64,000 nt of DNA from Typhlomys cinereus (GCA_023101885.1 JALPQD010000358.1:2328761-2392760); one strand, 5' to 3'. Shown: positions 36,470-50,365, counted from the stretch's first letter. The notes: generated by a model from the letters alone, not told the origin. Translations and numbers: made by a program.

Positions 36470-39400
36470 CTAGGAGCCACCTATTAGGGAGTACATACGG
36501 CGCTTAATTTTCTGGGTTTGGGATACTTCACTTAATATAATTCTTTCTAATGACATCCATTTCCCAGCAAATTCCAGTAATTCATCCTTTTTGATGGCTG
36601 AGTAGTACTCCATTGTATAGATGTACCACAGTTTCCTTATCCACTCGTCAACTGTTGGACATTTAGGTTGATTCCATGACTTTGCTATTGTAAACAGTGC
36701 TGCTATGAACATGGTCGAGCTTGTGCTATCGAGGCAAACCTCTGCTGCATGGGGGGTTATTCCAAAAGTGGGATAGCAGGGTCATATGGCATTTCAATCT
36801 TTAATTTCTTTAAGAATCTCCAGACGGCTCGCCAGAGTGGCTGTATGAGCCTGCATTCCCACCAACAATGTAGGAGAGTTCCCCTCTCTCCACATCCTCT
36901 CCAGCATTTGTCGTTGTTTGTATTGTGGATTTTTGCCATCCTGACCGGGGTGAGATGATATCTCAGGGAAGTTTTGATTTGCATTTCCCTGATGGCGAAG
37001 GAAGTGGAGCATTTTTTAAGATAATTGTTAGACATTTTAATTTCATCCCTGGTAAAGTTTCTTTGAAGTTCCAGGGCCCATTTTTTAATTGGGCCAGTGT
37101 TTTCCTTGGAGTTTAATTTTCTAAGTTCTTTGTGCACTCTGGACAGTAGAGCTCTGTCAGATATGTGGTTAGTGAAGATTTTCTCCCATTCTGTGGGTTG
37201 CCTTTGAGCTCGTGTGACAATCTCTTTATCTGAACAGAAGCTCTTTAATTTCACAAGATCCCAACTGTTGAGAGTTGGTAGCAGTGATTGTGCCATTGGA
37301 TGTCTGTTTAGGAAGTGTTGGCCTAGCCCAATCAGCTCGAGGGAGTTCCCTATCCTTTCAACTATGGTTTTTAAAGTCTCTGGCCTGATATCAAGGTCCT
37401 TGATCCATTTGGAATTAAGTCTTGTACATGGTGACAAGTACGGGTCCAGCTTTAATCTTCTGCATGTGGAGATCCAGTTTTGCCAGCACCATTTGTTGAA
37501 GATGCTGTTCTTTTCCATTGGATTCTTTGGGCCCCTTTGTCAAAGACCAAATGGCTGTAACTTTGTGGGCTTATATCTGGGTCTTCAATCCTTATCCATT
37601 GATCTGTGTGTCTATTTTGGAGCCAGTACCAGGCTGTCTTTATAACTATGGATTTGTAGTATAGACTTAGGTTTGGTATGGTAATACCTCCAGCTGTGTT
37701 TTTGTTACTCAGGATTGTTTTTGCTATCCTGGGTCTTTTGTGTCTCCATATGAACTTTGAGATTATTTGGTCAACTTCTTTGAAGAATTGCTTTGGGATT
37801 TTGATTGGTATAGCATTGAATCTGAATATTGCCTTTGGTAGGATGGTCATTTTTACAATGTTGATTCTGCCAATCCAGGAAAAAGGGAGGTCTTTCCACC
37901 TTCTGGTGTCTTCTGCAATTTCTTTCTTTAGGGTTTTAAAGTTTTCATTGTAAAGGTCTTTTACCTCCTTAGTTAGGTTTATACCAAGGTATTTCATTTT
38001 TTTAGGGGTTATAGTAAATGGCATGGTTTCTCTCAAGGCTTTTTCACTTCTTTCATTCTGGGCATATAGGAAGGCCTCTGATTTTTGCACATTTATTTTG
38101 TATCCTGCCACCCTGCTGAACTTCTCAATTAGTTCCAGGAGCTTCCTGGTGGAGTTTTTGGGATCACTCAGGTATAAGATCATGTCATCTGCAAATAGGG
38201 ATAGCTTGACTTCTTCCTTGCCGATTTGAATCCCTCTTATGTCCCTTTCTTGTCTTATGGCTTCAGCTAAGACTTCAAGTACAATATTGAATAGAAGTGG
38301 TGAGAGTGGACAGCCTTGTCTAGTTCCTGATCGAAGTGGGAATGCTTCCAATTGTTCCCCATTGAGCATAATCCTTGCTGTGGGCTTGTTGTATACAGCT
38401 TTTATTATATTGATAAAGGTTCCTTCCATTCCTACTGTCTCTAGCGTTTTGATCATAAAAGGCTGTTGGATCTTGTCAAAAGCTTTTTCTGCATCTATCG
38501 AGAGTATCATGTGGTCTTGGACTTTGGACTGGTTTACATGATGAATTACATTTATTGATTTGCGTATGTTGAACCAACCTTGCGTGCCGGGGATGAAGCC
38601 TACTTGGTCCCCATGAATGATCTTTTTAATATGTTTTTGAATCCGATTTGCTAAGACTTTGTTGAGAATCTTTGTGTCTGTGTTCATCAGGGAGATCGGC
38701 CTATAGTTTTCTTTTTTAAGTGAATCTTTATTAGGTTTTGGGATTAAAACGATATTAGCTTCATAGAAGGAATTTGGTAGTGTTCCTTCCTTTGCTATTT
38801 GATGGAACAGTTTAAGGAGTATTGGTGTTATTAACTCCTTAAATGTCTGGTAGAACTCTATGCTGAATCCATCTGGTCCAGGACATTTTTTGGTGGGAAG
38901 ATTCGAGATTACTTCCTCAATTTCCTTATATGTTATAGGACTATTTAAATAATTCACAACTTCCTGATTCAATTTAGGTAAGTTGTGTTTACTTAGAAAT
39001 TCATCCATCTCTTTTGTGTTGTCAAACTTCACAGAGTATAAGTTTTTGAAATATGATGTTATAATTCTCTGGATTTCTTGGGTAACAGTAGTGATAACTC
39101 CATGTTCATTTCTAATTTTGTTAATTTGGGTTTTCTCTCTCTTGCTTTTGGTTAGTTTAGCTAGGGGTGTATCAATCTTGTTGATTTTTTCAAAGAACCA
39201 GCTTTTTGATTGGTTGATTTTTTCTATCGTTTTCTTAGTCTCGATTTCAGATATTTCTCCCCTTATTTTGCTAATCTCTTCTCTTCTACTGCTTTTGGGA
39301 TCAGATTGCTCTAGTTTCTCTAAAGCTTTAAGCTGCATTGTTAAGTTGTTTATTTCTGATGTTTCCATTTTTTTGACCTGGGCATTAAGAGCTATGAACT

Positions 39401-40286
39401 TACTTCTTAGAACAGCTTTCATTGTGTCCCAGAGATTTTGGTAAGTTGTATTTTCGTTATCATTCACTTTCAGGAAATCTTGAATTTCCTTTTTAATTTC
39501 TTCCTGAATCCAGTTCTCATTCAGCATCATAGTGTTAAGTTTCCAGGAGTTAGTGTATTTTCTCTTGTTTGATGTGTTGTGGATGTCCAGCTTTAGGCCG
39601 TGGTGGTCTGATAGGGCACAGGTTAGAATTTCAACTTTCTTGTATATGTGTAGATTCATTTTGTGGCCCAGTATGTGATCTATTTTGGAGAAAGTTCCGT
39701 GTGCTGCTGAGAAAAATGTGTATTCTTTGGTGCGTGGGTGAAAAGTTCGATAGAGATCTGTGAGGTCCATTTCTTTCAGGGTTTGATTAAGTTCCAAAGT
39801 GTCTCTGTTAAGCTTTTGACCTGTTGATCTATCCCATGTAGAGAGGGCGGTGTTGAAGTCCCCAAGAATTATCGTTTGGGGGTTGATTTCATGCTTTAGA
39901 CGCTGTAGGGTTTTCTTAATGAATGTGGAGGGGCCCGTATTGGGTGCATATATGTTCAGTATTGTGAAATCTTCCTGGTGAATTGTACCTGTGACTAAAA
40001 TGTAGTATCCATCCGTGTCTCTTATAATTTTTTTTGGTTTGAAATCCACTTTGTCTGATAGCATAATGGCTACCCCTGCCTGTTTTCTGCTTCCATTTGC
40101 TTGTAGAATTGTTGACCAGCCTTTTATTTTTAGAGCGTGCCTATCTTTTGTGGTGAGATGGGTTTCCTGCAGGCAACAGATTGATGGATTGTGATTTTTA
40201 ATCCAAGTTTGTAATCTGTGTCTCTTGATCGGTGAATTAAGTCCATTAACATTTAGTGTTATAATGGAGAAACAAATTCCAGACAT
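36470..40286 (-). pseudogene. L1 ORF2 (endonuclease and reverse transcriptase), two 1-bp frameshifts
   Basis: ORF2p nicks target DNA and reverse-transcribes L1 RNA. The first frame, 37452-40286 (944 codons), starts [20 protein letters not shown]. It contains an AP-type endonuclease ([23 protein letters not shown] within residues 1-240) and reverse transcriptase with [11 protein letters not shown] near residue 700 (DNA about 38175-38195). A shift near 37515 moves reading to a second frame (to 36757) carrying the Cys-rich C-terminal part ([18 protein letters not shown]). A second shift near 36760 moves to a third frame ending at 36470 (MEYYSAIKKDELLEFAGKW). Both shifts fit loss of one base in an A or G run. 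No in-frame nonsense mutation is seen otherwise. It is about 1,270 residues overall, the usual ORF2p length. Either mildly decayed or miscalled sequence. Confidence 0.93.
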
Positions 40287-40305
40287 TTATTATGTTTAGT
40301 AGCTT

Positions 40306-41405
40306 TTATAAGTATATTGCTTCGCTTTTAATGGTGTTATATTGCCTTCTGTTCTCCTGGATATGCCTGTTTTTTTCTTCACGCTTGAGTATCATTTCTA
40401 GCAGTTTTTGAAGGCCTGGTTTGGTGGCCATGTATCCCTTAAAGTTGTCTTTGTGCTGGAAAATTTTCTTTCTCCCTCGATCATGACTGATAGTTTTGCA
40501 GGGTAAATCAGCCTGGGTTGACATTTTTGCTCATTCAATACTTGAAGTATGTCTCTCCAAGCTCTTCTTGCTTTTACTGTTTCGACTGAGAAGTCATTTG
40601 TTATTTTAATAGGTTTGCCTTTAAAAGTGACTTGTTTTTTCTCCCTTGAAGCTCTCAGCACCAGTTCTTTATCTTGAATGTGGAGTGTTTTAACTATTAT
40701 TTGCCGCGGTGTGCTTCTATTTTGGTCGTATCTATTTGGGGTGCGGAATGCCTCTTGTATATGAATGGGCCTCTCTTTTTTTAGATGAGGAAAGTTTTCC
40801 TTGATGATCGTTTGAAAAATTTCCTCAGGGGTGGTATTTTGAGATTCTTGCTCCGGTATTCCATGAATACGCATGTTAGACTTCTTCAGGGTGTCCCATA
40901 TCTCTTGGATATTTCTCTCAAGTATCTTTTTGGCTTTAACAACCTCTTCCATTGAGCTGGTTAGTACTCCCACTTTATCTTCAAGGTCTGAAATTCTGTT
41001 TTCTGCTTCATTAGTTCTGTTGATAAGACTCTCTGTGGCGCTCTGGGTTGAAGATAACTTGTCTTTTAGCTCAGTTTTAAACTCTGCTTGAGTTTGTTTT
41101 AACTGCTCTATGCCACTTTTTGTTTCTTGCACTGTTTTTCTCAACTCCTCCAGATGTCTGTTGTGTTCCTCTTCAAAGCGATTGATTCGATTATGTAATT
41201 CCTCCCGGATTTCCTCTTTCATAGTATTGAACATGGTAATGATCATATTTTGAAAGTCGTTATCCTGGGTCAGGCTTTCTTGGCCTTTTTCCGCGGGTTT
41301 GTTCTTGTTGGAATCTAACATTATGGGATTAATTTCTTCAGTGGGAAATTTGTTTACTTGAGTGTTGCTTCTCATGGATTTGCACTTTGACTTTGGCATT
41401 GTCAT
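40306..41405 (-). pseudogene. L1 ORF1 (RNA-binding chaperone), one 1-bp frameshift near the C-terminus
   Basis: ORF1p is the trimeric nucleic-acid chaperone of the L1 particle. The main frame, 40398-41405 (335 codons), starts MTMPKSKCKSMRSN. It has a basic N-terminus, a long Glu/Lys/Leu-rich coiled coil (residues about 60-165, INRFEEEHNRHLEELRKTV), then the RRM-like region (MRIHGIPEQESQNTTPEEIF) and the C-terminal domain. A shift near 40465, in an A4/T4 run, moves the last part to a second frame that ends at 40306 and contains MATKPGLQKLL, the conserved C-terminal block. Only about 20 bases separate its stop from the ORF2 start at 40286, the usual rodent arrangement. The length after allowing for the shift is near the family norm. 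Confidence 0.92.
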
Positions 41406-41776
41406 TTTAACTCTTAAGATCTCTCAATTTCACTAAACTGAATTATTTGGCCTGGGGTACTGGTGGGTGGGGCCCGAACGGGGACTCACCTAGGGCGTGG
41501 GGTGAGGCCCGGCTGGACCGCGCGCGTGTGGGGCGAAAGGGGAGGACGGGCGCGTCGGCGTGGAGCTATTTAACCCGAGGGCAGCTGGGGCGGGGCCCGG
41601 GCGCAGGGGGAGGTCCTCCTCGTCCCTCGGCCCCGCGCGGCTCCGGCTGGATGGCGGGAGTCGGAGCCGGGTCCCTGTGGGCTGACCTGGGGTTCCTAGA
41701 GCGCGCGGTGAGAGCCCGGCTGGATCTCGCGTACGCGTCCCGACCGGCGGAGCGGGGGGTGGGGTGAAAGGGGACC
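41406..41776 (-). promoter_or_regulatory. L1 5'UTR promoter with tandem monomers
   Basis: GC- and CpG-rich, sharply unlike the flanks. A motif of about 29 bases beginning CCTAGRGCG and ending GGTGAG-GCCCGGCTGGA occurs at 41489 and again at 41695, a period of 206 bases. This gives one full unit (41489-41694) plus a partial outer unit (41695-41776), and a non-monomeric tether (41406-41488) next to ORF1. Tandem monomer promoters are known in mouse and some other rodent L1s; this unit I do not recognise. The open frame on the opposite strand here is an effect of composition. Confidence 0.8.
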
Positions 41777-41792
41777 GACTTATTTTATTTGT

Positions 41793-43085
<1,293 letters not shown>

Positions 43086-43089
43086 AGAG

Positions 43090-43660
43090 AAAACGTGGCA
43101 TTTGTCTTCCTGTGTCTGTGATGTATCCCTTAGTATTATATATTCTCATTCTATCTATTTACCAGAAAGCTCTCCAAGCTCATCTTTCTTGATAGCTAAA
43201 TAGTATTCCATTGTGTATAATTACTGAAACTTTGTTTCCCATTCTTCTGTTAACAAGCATATTGATTGATTCCATTTTCTTGCTATTGTAAACAGAGCTG
43301 TAATGAACTTGGAAAAACAAGTGATTTTATAGTAAGACATATAGTGCTTTGGGAAAATTCCCAGTAAGGATATAGCTGGGTCATTTGGTAGATCCATTTT
43401 TAACTTTCTAAGGAACCTCCATATTGATTTTCAAAGTGGCTATACCAGTTTACATTCACACCAACAATGAATAAATGTTCCCTTTCCTCCACAGCCAACA
43501 TCATTGCTATTTATGTTTTTTGTCTTAGCTAAAATTAGATAGTTTTGCAGAGTAGTTTTAATTTGCATTCCCCTGATGATCAGAGAAGCTGAGCATTTTT
43601 AAAGATATTTCCTTGACATTTGAATTTCTCTTTGTGAGAAGTCCCTTTTAAGTTCTGTTT
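43090..43660 (-). mobile_element. Old L1 ORF2 3'-end fragment, antisense
   Basis: Shows the standard antisense pattern: TAAATAGTATTCCATTGTGT near 43198, TTGCTATTGTAAACAGAGCT near 43282, TTACATTCACACCAACAATG near 43450, and TTTAATTTGCATTCCCCTGA near 43556. Same blocks as 36600-37000 of the young L1 but diverged, with stops. Confidence 0.85.
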
Positions 43661-43664
43661 TCTT

Positions 43665-44510
43665 GTTATTTTTATTTTTCTGCTTTTACAAACATATTGG
43701 GTATTCATCCCAGCTTCCTTCCCTCCTTCCTCCTCTCCATCCCCTCTCTTCGCTACACCATTCTTTCCTACTCCATCCCACCCTTCTGCCTATGTGCTTC
43801 TATGGACCCTAGGGTTCACTCTAGGGTGCTCAGGTCTCCGTGGTATATCAAGTTACCTTTCTTCAGGCCACCCCACTGATACGTGCATTTCCCTTCACTC
43901 ATCCAGTTTTATACTGAAAAGTTTCCACTGTAAGTGCCCATTTTATGGGTATAATAGCTGCCTACAGAGCTGTCTTCCTACCTGTAGGTTTATTGGCTGT
44001 CTTCCCTATTGATCTATTTCCTTCCCTTTTTTTTAGGTTCTTGTTCTAGTTTACAGTAAGGGGGATGTGTAGCATTCTGACAAGTGGGTCTTGAATCCAA
44101 TCAGTAACCTGTTGGTTATCTCCTTGATACACATGCCACTATTACACTGGAGGTCACCTGTTGCCATGGTGATTTATATTGCAACTTACAGATCTCTTGT
44201 CATTGATACAGTAGCTTCTACAGTATTCTTTAGTACTATCTAAGCTATCCAGCAAAGAGAAAGTCTTCAGACTAGTTCCAATAGATATATTTTGCCCACA
44301 TTCTGTGTTCCATTTGTGTTGCATCTTCAGTAATAGGGTCTTACTGACAGTTTTTGGAGAGCAATGAAGAGGAATGGCAAAAGCCTATAATGTTTGGGGA
44401 CCTTTAAGACCTCTCTGATGGACATTTTATCAGGAAGTGCCACATTTCTGTTACTTCTAGAATAATTTTGTCCCTGGGTTTAAAGTGAATCAATCCAAAG
44501 CTTTTTTTCC
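43665..44510 (-). mobile_element. Old L1 3'UTR-like fragment, antisense
   Basis: C/T-rich start (CAGCTTCCTTCCCTCCTTCC), then sequence shared in style with the fragment at 50590-51780 (TACACATGCCACTATTACAC near 44129 against TCATGCCACTATTGCACCAA near 51406; TTCAGTAATAGGGTCTTACT near 44326). Lying after the ORF2 fragment it must be a separate insertion. Old Lx-like family by appearance. Confidence 0.6.
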
Positions 44511-45326
44511 CTTTGTTTCCTTCACTCTATGCTCCTCTGCATAGGGACTACCCATTTTTGTTCCTTTCAAATCCCGTCAAGTCAACAAAGACAATTAGCC
44601 ATCACAGTGTACTATATACTTTTTAATTAAAAAGAGGGAAAGATAGAAAATTTACCCCCAGTTATGAGAAGTTAATGTTGCTATGCATTTAGTGTGGGAA
44701 CTAACTGAAAATTGCTTAGAGTTGCAGAGTGAACTCTTGTGAATCTATGAATGCTGGTGGTGTTTCTGTGTGCTACTGCTATGTAAGTAGGTTTGCTCTT
44801 TGAAAAAAACAAAAGAAAGCTTCACTTTCAAAAGTAGTAGAATCCATGACTCTGGATTCCAAAAGCATGGAATAAAACCACCCATATCCATAGCAACGCT
44901 AACTCTTCATCTCTCCAATTTGAAAACAGAAAGTGCAAAGGAGTCCATATATTTATGTATAATATAGAAGGTACACATTTCACAATAATAAACCTGAATG
45001 TACAACCAGAATAACCTGAACGTAGCTGTATTTTAATACAGCAGTCCTTAATCCCTAGTGCTGTTATACTTATTCTTGTCTGCTCTGGAAGCTTAACTTA
45101 GTAACATTTCAGTAAATTCAGCTCATCAGCTTAAACCATCAGTCACACACAGGATTTTCTCCCCATCCTCATTTCTACCATTCCATGTCTCTCCCCTGCT
45201 CCCACACATGATAAGAGGCCAAGAGAGGCCTGGGTTACATTGCTACAACAGAGAACATCCACTGTGAGACAAGGGCTCTAGCAGCTAAGAGCAGACAGCT
45301 TCTGTCATTCTACTGATATCTTCTAA
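44511..45326. other. Unique intronic sequence
   Basis: No repeat or gene recognised. Confidence 0.45.
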
Positions 45327-45369
45327 CATGAATCTGTGTTTTTTTATTATTCAATTGCATGTGTGTGTG

Positions 45370-45420
<51 letters not shown>

Positions 45421-45638
45421 CCACAGGCAAATTCGGGAACCACCATGGACCGCCTCCGCCTCCTCCTTGTTTACTCTGCCCTAGGATTCAGAGGCTCCGC
45501 CCTACCAGGACCAGAAACGCAGGCCGCCCCCGCTTCTGCCAGGCGTCTATACGTGGGGTCTAGGATCCGACCTCAGGACCTTCCGCCTGCAAGGCAGAGG
45601 CTTAACCCCTGAGCCACAGCCCCATGAATCTATGTTTT
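45327..45638 (-). mobile_element. Young B2-superfamily SINE, antisense, with (GT)n tail
   Basis: Flanked by CATGAATCTGTGTTTT (45327-45342) and CATGAATCTATGTTTT (45623-45638), one mismatch. A TTTTTTATTATTCAATTG tail lead is followed by (GT)n at about 45360-45418, then the GC-rich body (GGCTCCGCCCTACCAGGACC) and the tRNA-like head. It lacks a few bases of the head (GAGCCACAGCCCC rather than GAGCCACCTCTCCAGCCCC). Confidence 0.92.
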
Positions 45639-48600
45639 CAGTGATTCTAATGAACCTTGCTTGAAGAAGTTGCTTTGGGTCAGGATTTAATTTTTCTGGA
45701 TAGAGGCAGTAAAAGTGCAGCAATATGTTCTATTCCCACAGAGCATGTGCTTGGATCCTACAGTCCTGTCTTTTACTTCACTGTTCTGGTGTTTTGGGCA
45801 CCAAGCTAATCCTACATTCCCACCCACCCATCCTCATCATTTCCTACCCGCCATCTATAAGACCCAATGTCAAGATTAATGTGAACAGAAGATGTTAGCT
45901 TGGTCATGTGTAGTTTGAATATTGACTCCTGCTTTTAGTAATTTTGTCAACCATGTATACAGCATTTTGCAGCTGAGAGATGGGGGTGCTATTTTCGAGA
46001 TGGGATATAGATGTCAAAATTGCTCAGAAAGATTATATTGTAGATAATTGCAGATATACAAGCAGAAATGACCTGTAGGTATGTGATTCTGGAGAGTAGA
46101 ATCAAAGATGTGTATTTTGGAGTTGTTAACACAAAAAGAATGCACATATAACAAATAAAGTGAAAATAATTATAGTATCAAGCCCCAGAAAGACTAGCAT
46201 TAGGAGTCGAGTACAGGAATTAGCAAAAACCAAAAAAGTGGAATGGAAGAATATGTAGAGGAACTAAGAAATCTGCGTTTAAAAAACCTAGATTCATAAA
46301 GTAGATACCTGTTATTGATTTTTCTTTGTACTGCAAAAAGAAAGTCACAGGCTTCATATAACTCCAGAGCACTTTAGGATGTCTGCAGAATTATATAATT
46401 TACCTGAACTTTAATTTCTGTATTATAATATCTTCATAATATGAGGTATATATCTACTTGCATTTCAAATTATGTGGTCACTCCTTTTCAAAAAAAAAAA
46501 AAAGGTTGTGTTACAACGTAGTGATTTGCCAAGAGAACCAGTCAGGAATTATATCATGTAGCCATCTTTAATTGTGTCACATTTTTCTCGGTCTTCCTCA
46601 ATTTCAGCAGCAGCAACAACAAAAGCAGCCACTCAAAGCATCTGTCACGTCTATAATTTAGTTATAGATCTGTTCAGGTTACAGACAGAGAGGAGGGGTC
46701 TTCTCAGGGGTTCTCAGACCTAGAATCACCAGAAGTCTCCTTGCGACAGACAATGTTACGCATCCTCAGACTGAATGAATCTAGGATTGTGATAGAAATT
46801 GTGCATGTCTAGCCAGTTCCAGGTATGCTCCTTCTACTAGGCAGAACCACACAGAGAACCACACTGATTTAAGTACTAATCGCAAAGCCATAGTGATAAA
46901 TCCAGGAGGGTTTCCTTCATTCACAGAATTTCTTCCCTGGATCTAACCTCCAGAGTCTCTACCTTACCATCTCTTTTCTTTCCTCTGTTTAACACCGTGT
47001 TCTCCAAATTCTTCTTTCTGGTACTTTCCCAGGAGCAAGCTATTTTCTGTCATACAGAGGGACTCTTTGAGCTTTTATTTAGTTGTTCGGGTTCTTCCAC
47101 CACCCATGTTTTTAGAGGATTGCTCACTTTTCAAAAGTCATTCCTAGTGTGAACTTTTAAGGAATCCCCTCTCGAGCCCCTTATCTCCATTCTCTGTGCA
47201 CCCTGAGATCTCCCAGGAGATGTATATAATCAGGAGAAAGGGATTACGTCCTATCTTTCATGTGACTGCTCAACTTGGTACCCAAGGCATATTTCCCCAA
47301 AGAGGTCTGCTTGATAATCCCCCCCTCCCCACACACAGCCAGATGCATGGTAATATTGGCGGTCACTGCACTTGTGACTGTCTTATGCGTATGCATACCA
47401 AGGAACCCAGTGAGCAGCTAGAAGGTTGGTCAGAAGAGGGGCAGGACTGTGGCCCAAGTGGCAAAGATAACAAAGAAGACAAAGGTAAAGTCCTCAGAGG
47501 TGCCGAGAGAGAGTGTTCAAACAAGATCCTGGGAATACTGTATACCAGATGTGACAGTAGGAACCAAGATGCCCACAGATCCTGGACTAAAAGTTTTACA
47601 CCAACACACACAAAACTTCTCAAGAAAAAGAATATTCAGTTGTGCCCCCAGGGATGTTTCAGACTGCTTTGCATTCATAGGTAATTTATCCTCCTTAATC
47701 ACTACATCATTAACTGGAATCAATAGCAACACTGTCCTAGTGAGGACACAAGTGCATACAAAAAAAAAAAAATAACTGCCACTTTTAAAGTTACACAGCT
47801 TCAGGTTTGCTCTATGAAGGGAGCTTTTGCCAGGGCGTTGGGACAGATCTGAACTCACAAAGGCAACAGGAGCAAGTTGGGCATATTTTGTGAATGAGTT
47901 TTTATTTTTCTGACCTTGGAGTAACTATGAATTATTAAAAGTAGTTCTCTGTTTAAAATATAAGATGACATTAGTACTAAATAGTAAATTCTGAAAGATT
48001 TAGGTTTCTGGGGGCTTCCTCTAGTATTTACTGGGACAGGATAAGTATGTGGATATTTCTGCCTGGTGATCACTCTCTGGGTATCAGCTGGATGTTTTCT
48101 GGAGTCCTCTGCTCAACAGTTCCTCATCCTCCTCGGCTTTCCCTGGCCTTATTCAGCTCCCCCATCTCCAGCATCCCAACATAGTGCCTGGTACAGTGTC
48201 AATATTTCATAAACATTCATGTTTTTTATTTGATAATTTCAAGTAAACATTTTTCAAGTTCACCATACTCCATCATCACAGATGAATGACATCTCAGACC
48301 TTACCATCTTGTAGAGAGTAAAAAAAACATGAGATGTTCAAGGCGCTGTTTGTGAATAACATATGTGCACATTTTTCTATTAACATCTAATACCAAGTTA
48401 CCATTTAGTATATCTACCTTGTTTAGTCCTTGTAATTTTTGTGTTTTCTTTTAAACAAAGCAATCGATTTCATTTAATGTAAGGAAATCAATGCTTGTAA
48501 CTTACTGAGTATTTTGATAGAGATTAATAAATATAATCACCTCATATTTTATTATTTAATTCTCTCCTAGAGTATTTGTAATTACGCATGGTCATTAGGA

Positions 48601-50020
48601 CCTTTTGGTACAAAATGGATTTATTTCCAGGACTGATATCCTCAAAGGAACAATGACAAATACTCACTGCTCTTGGAGGCCCTTGAGCTTAAATCAGAAT
48701 TTACAACTTGGTCTACTGCCGTTCATCCATCAATCCGCAGACATTGACGGTATGTCTTGCCCATGGCCAAGACAATACAATTACCCATGCATAGTAAAAC
48801 AATATTACTTATTCATTCACAAATATTAAGAGTTAATACTTAATTCAGCACTGGAGGCATGGCAGCAAACCACGCAATTTCTTTCTTTTGCCCTCAGAGA
48901 GCTGCTAGCAAGAATTTACAAGGGAGCTACTAATAAAACCTACTAATTTGAATATTTAAAATGTACTAAAAATAAAGCCAGGAAACAAGAACATAAAACA
49001 GGGGCCTGAGATCCTGCTGGAGCTGAGGACAGAACAGTCAGTGGGTCGCCTTTGTACCTTCCTTGCCCCTGGAATGGTACTTATAAACAATAATAAAATA
49101 GTTGGTTGATTGAATTTTCCTGAAGTGTCAAAAAATCTTATGGGAAAAATTGAATCTTGTATTTATTCAAGATTTCTGTTTAATAGTTTATCCAGTATTC
49201 TTTTCTTAATCCATAGCTTCTAATGTTGAGACTTCCATTACTTAAGGCCCAAATATTCAAAAACATTGAACATAATATTCCAGAAATAAATAATACCCCA
49301 TATGTTTTAAGTTATATACCATTCTGAATAGCATGAAAAATAAACCTTACGCAATTTAGCTCCATCCTGTCCTGACGTGAACCTTGCTCCACAGCATACA
49401 CTACCAGCTATCAGTTACCAGGTTGACTCTCAGAGTTTATTTATTTGCTTAATAATGACTCCAAAGCTCAGGTATAGCACATGGAAGAACAAAGTAACTC
49501 TAGAACTCCGTGTAACTCCACACTGTACCTAGGAAAACACATGGGTTCAATATTCGCAAGGTCAGACTCCACTGGATATCTTGAAGAAAAAGGAACGACT
49601 TCTAAATCATTTTTTCCAGCATCTACATCATGTAGAGTCTCATTCATCCTTCCAATATCAAGTAAGCAATGTGTTGCATGACACTGTGGTCAGAAGGGAC
49701 TTCAGGCAACTCACTGGAACACTTGGCTCCTTAGCATCAATATGATCTTAGAATTAACACCCAAAGTTATTTGCAAGATGTTTCTGGATGGAACTGCGTT
49801 GAAAGTCTGCATAAAATACAGAATGATATTTTTTTCTACCAATGCATTTACCTTTGGTTTTAAATGAGCAAAGAAATTTAATTGAAAATAAGGGGATCAG
49901 GACTATGACTTAGTAGTATAATTCATTCCTAACATGTAAAACTTAACAAGTAATAATTATAAATAAAGCAAATGCTGTAGCAACTTCAGTATTGTTCAGT
50001 TTTCCATATTAGAAGGCACA
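45639..50020. other. Long unique intronic stretch
   Basis: Contains short A runs (46489-46503 and 47759-47771) but no repeat family, exon or RNA gene I recognise. A 162-codon open frame at 47196-47684 overlaps other frames, has no known domain and no convincing codon pattern. T-rich and AT-rich sections fit intron sequence. Confidence 0.45.
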
Positions 50021-50021
50021 A

Positions 50022-50220
50022 CAGACACTGTTAGGGTTAGGAATGCCAACCTGACACCTAGGATTGGGCCTCTGGGCACACATATGAGGAACTATTTAGT
50101 TAAGGCAGATATCTGAGAAAGTCTGTAGGAGATTGTTTTGATTGCCCAATGCACGTGGCATAGAGTTCCTTCTGTAGATGAAGTTTATACTCTTCAAGTA
50201 CAAGTATGCTCATAGTATCT
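50022..50220 (+). mobile_element. Old rodent interspersed repeat, family uncertain
   Basis: GTTAGGAATGCCAACCTGAC, then GGGCCTCTGGGCACACATAT and GAACTATTTAGTTAAGGCAG, resemble a widespread rodent repeat (possibly hAT-Charlie-derived). A related piece is at 62155-62370. By-eye recognition only. Confidence 0.4.
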
Positions 50221-50244
50221 CCATAGTTTACATGCTTTGGAAAA

Positions 50245-50365
50245 CATGACCCTAAGCTGGGTGTCCTGACGTACACCTATGTTCCCACATGAGGAAAACT
50301 GAGGCAGGAGAATTGTTTGTTCCAGGCCAGCTGGGTTACATAGTAAGATTATGTCTCAAAAGCGA
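50245..50365 (+). mobile_element. B1-like SINE, sense
   Basis: AAGCTGGGTGTCCTGACGTA, CACCTATGTTCCCACATGAG, AAACTGAGGCAGGAGAATTG and ATGTCTCAAAAGCGAGAG follow the B1 order. Confidence 0.8.

Larger units (their letters stand above)
35349..41792 (-). mobile_element. Near-full-length L1 retrotransposon with target site duplication
   Basis: A minus-strand L1 of about 6.3 kb bounded by a perfect 16-bp direct repeat GACTTATTTTATTTGT (35349-35364 and 41777-41792). In transcription order: a GC-rich 5'UTR with tandem monomers (41776 to about 41406), ORF1, ORF2, a 3'UTR of about 0.96 kb with a G-rich tract, an internal poly(A) (35497-35506), 118 bp of extra sequence, and a terminal poly(A) of about 15 (35364-35378). 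It lies in F13A1 intron sequence, opposite to the gene, with its 5' end 552 bp from the exon at 42329. The only lesions seen in the ORFs are three 1-bp shifts. The perfect duplication shows a recent insertion. Confidence 0.95.

Noticed and set aside
37214..39763. Several hydrophobic + strand open frames of about 65-155 codons
   Set aside because: They are antisense shadows of L1 ORF2.
41447..41767. 106-codon open frame opposite the L1 5'UTR
   Set aside because: GC composition in L1 promoter monomers keeps the frame open; nothing resembles a protein.
43090..44510. One continuous antisense L1
   Set aside because: The ORF2 end precedes the 3'UTR-like part on the + strand, the wrong order for one antisense element, so two insertions are more likely.
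47196..47684. 162-codon open frame, possible gene or processed pseudogene
   Set aside because: No recognisable protein, no splice sites or poly(A) context, and overlapping frames look equally plausible.
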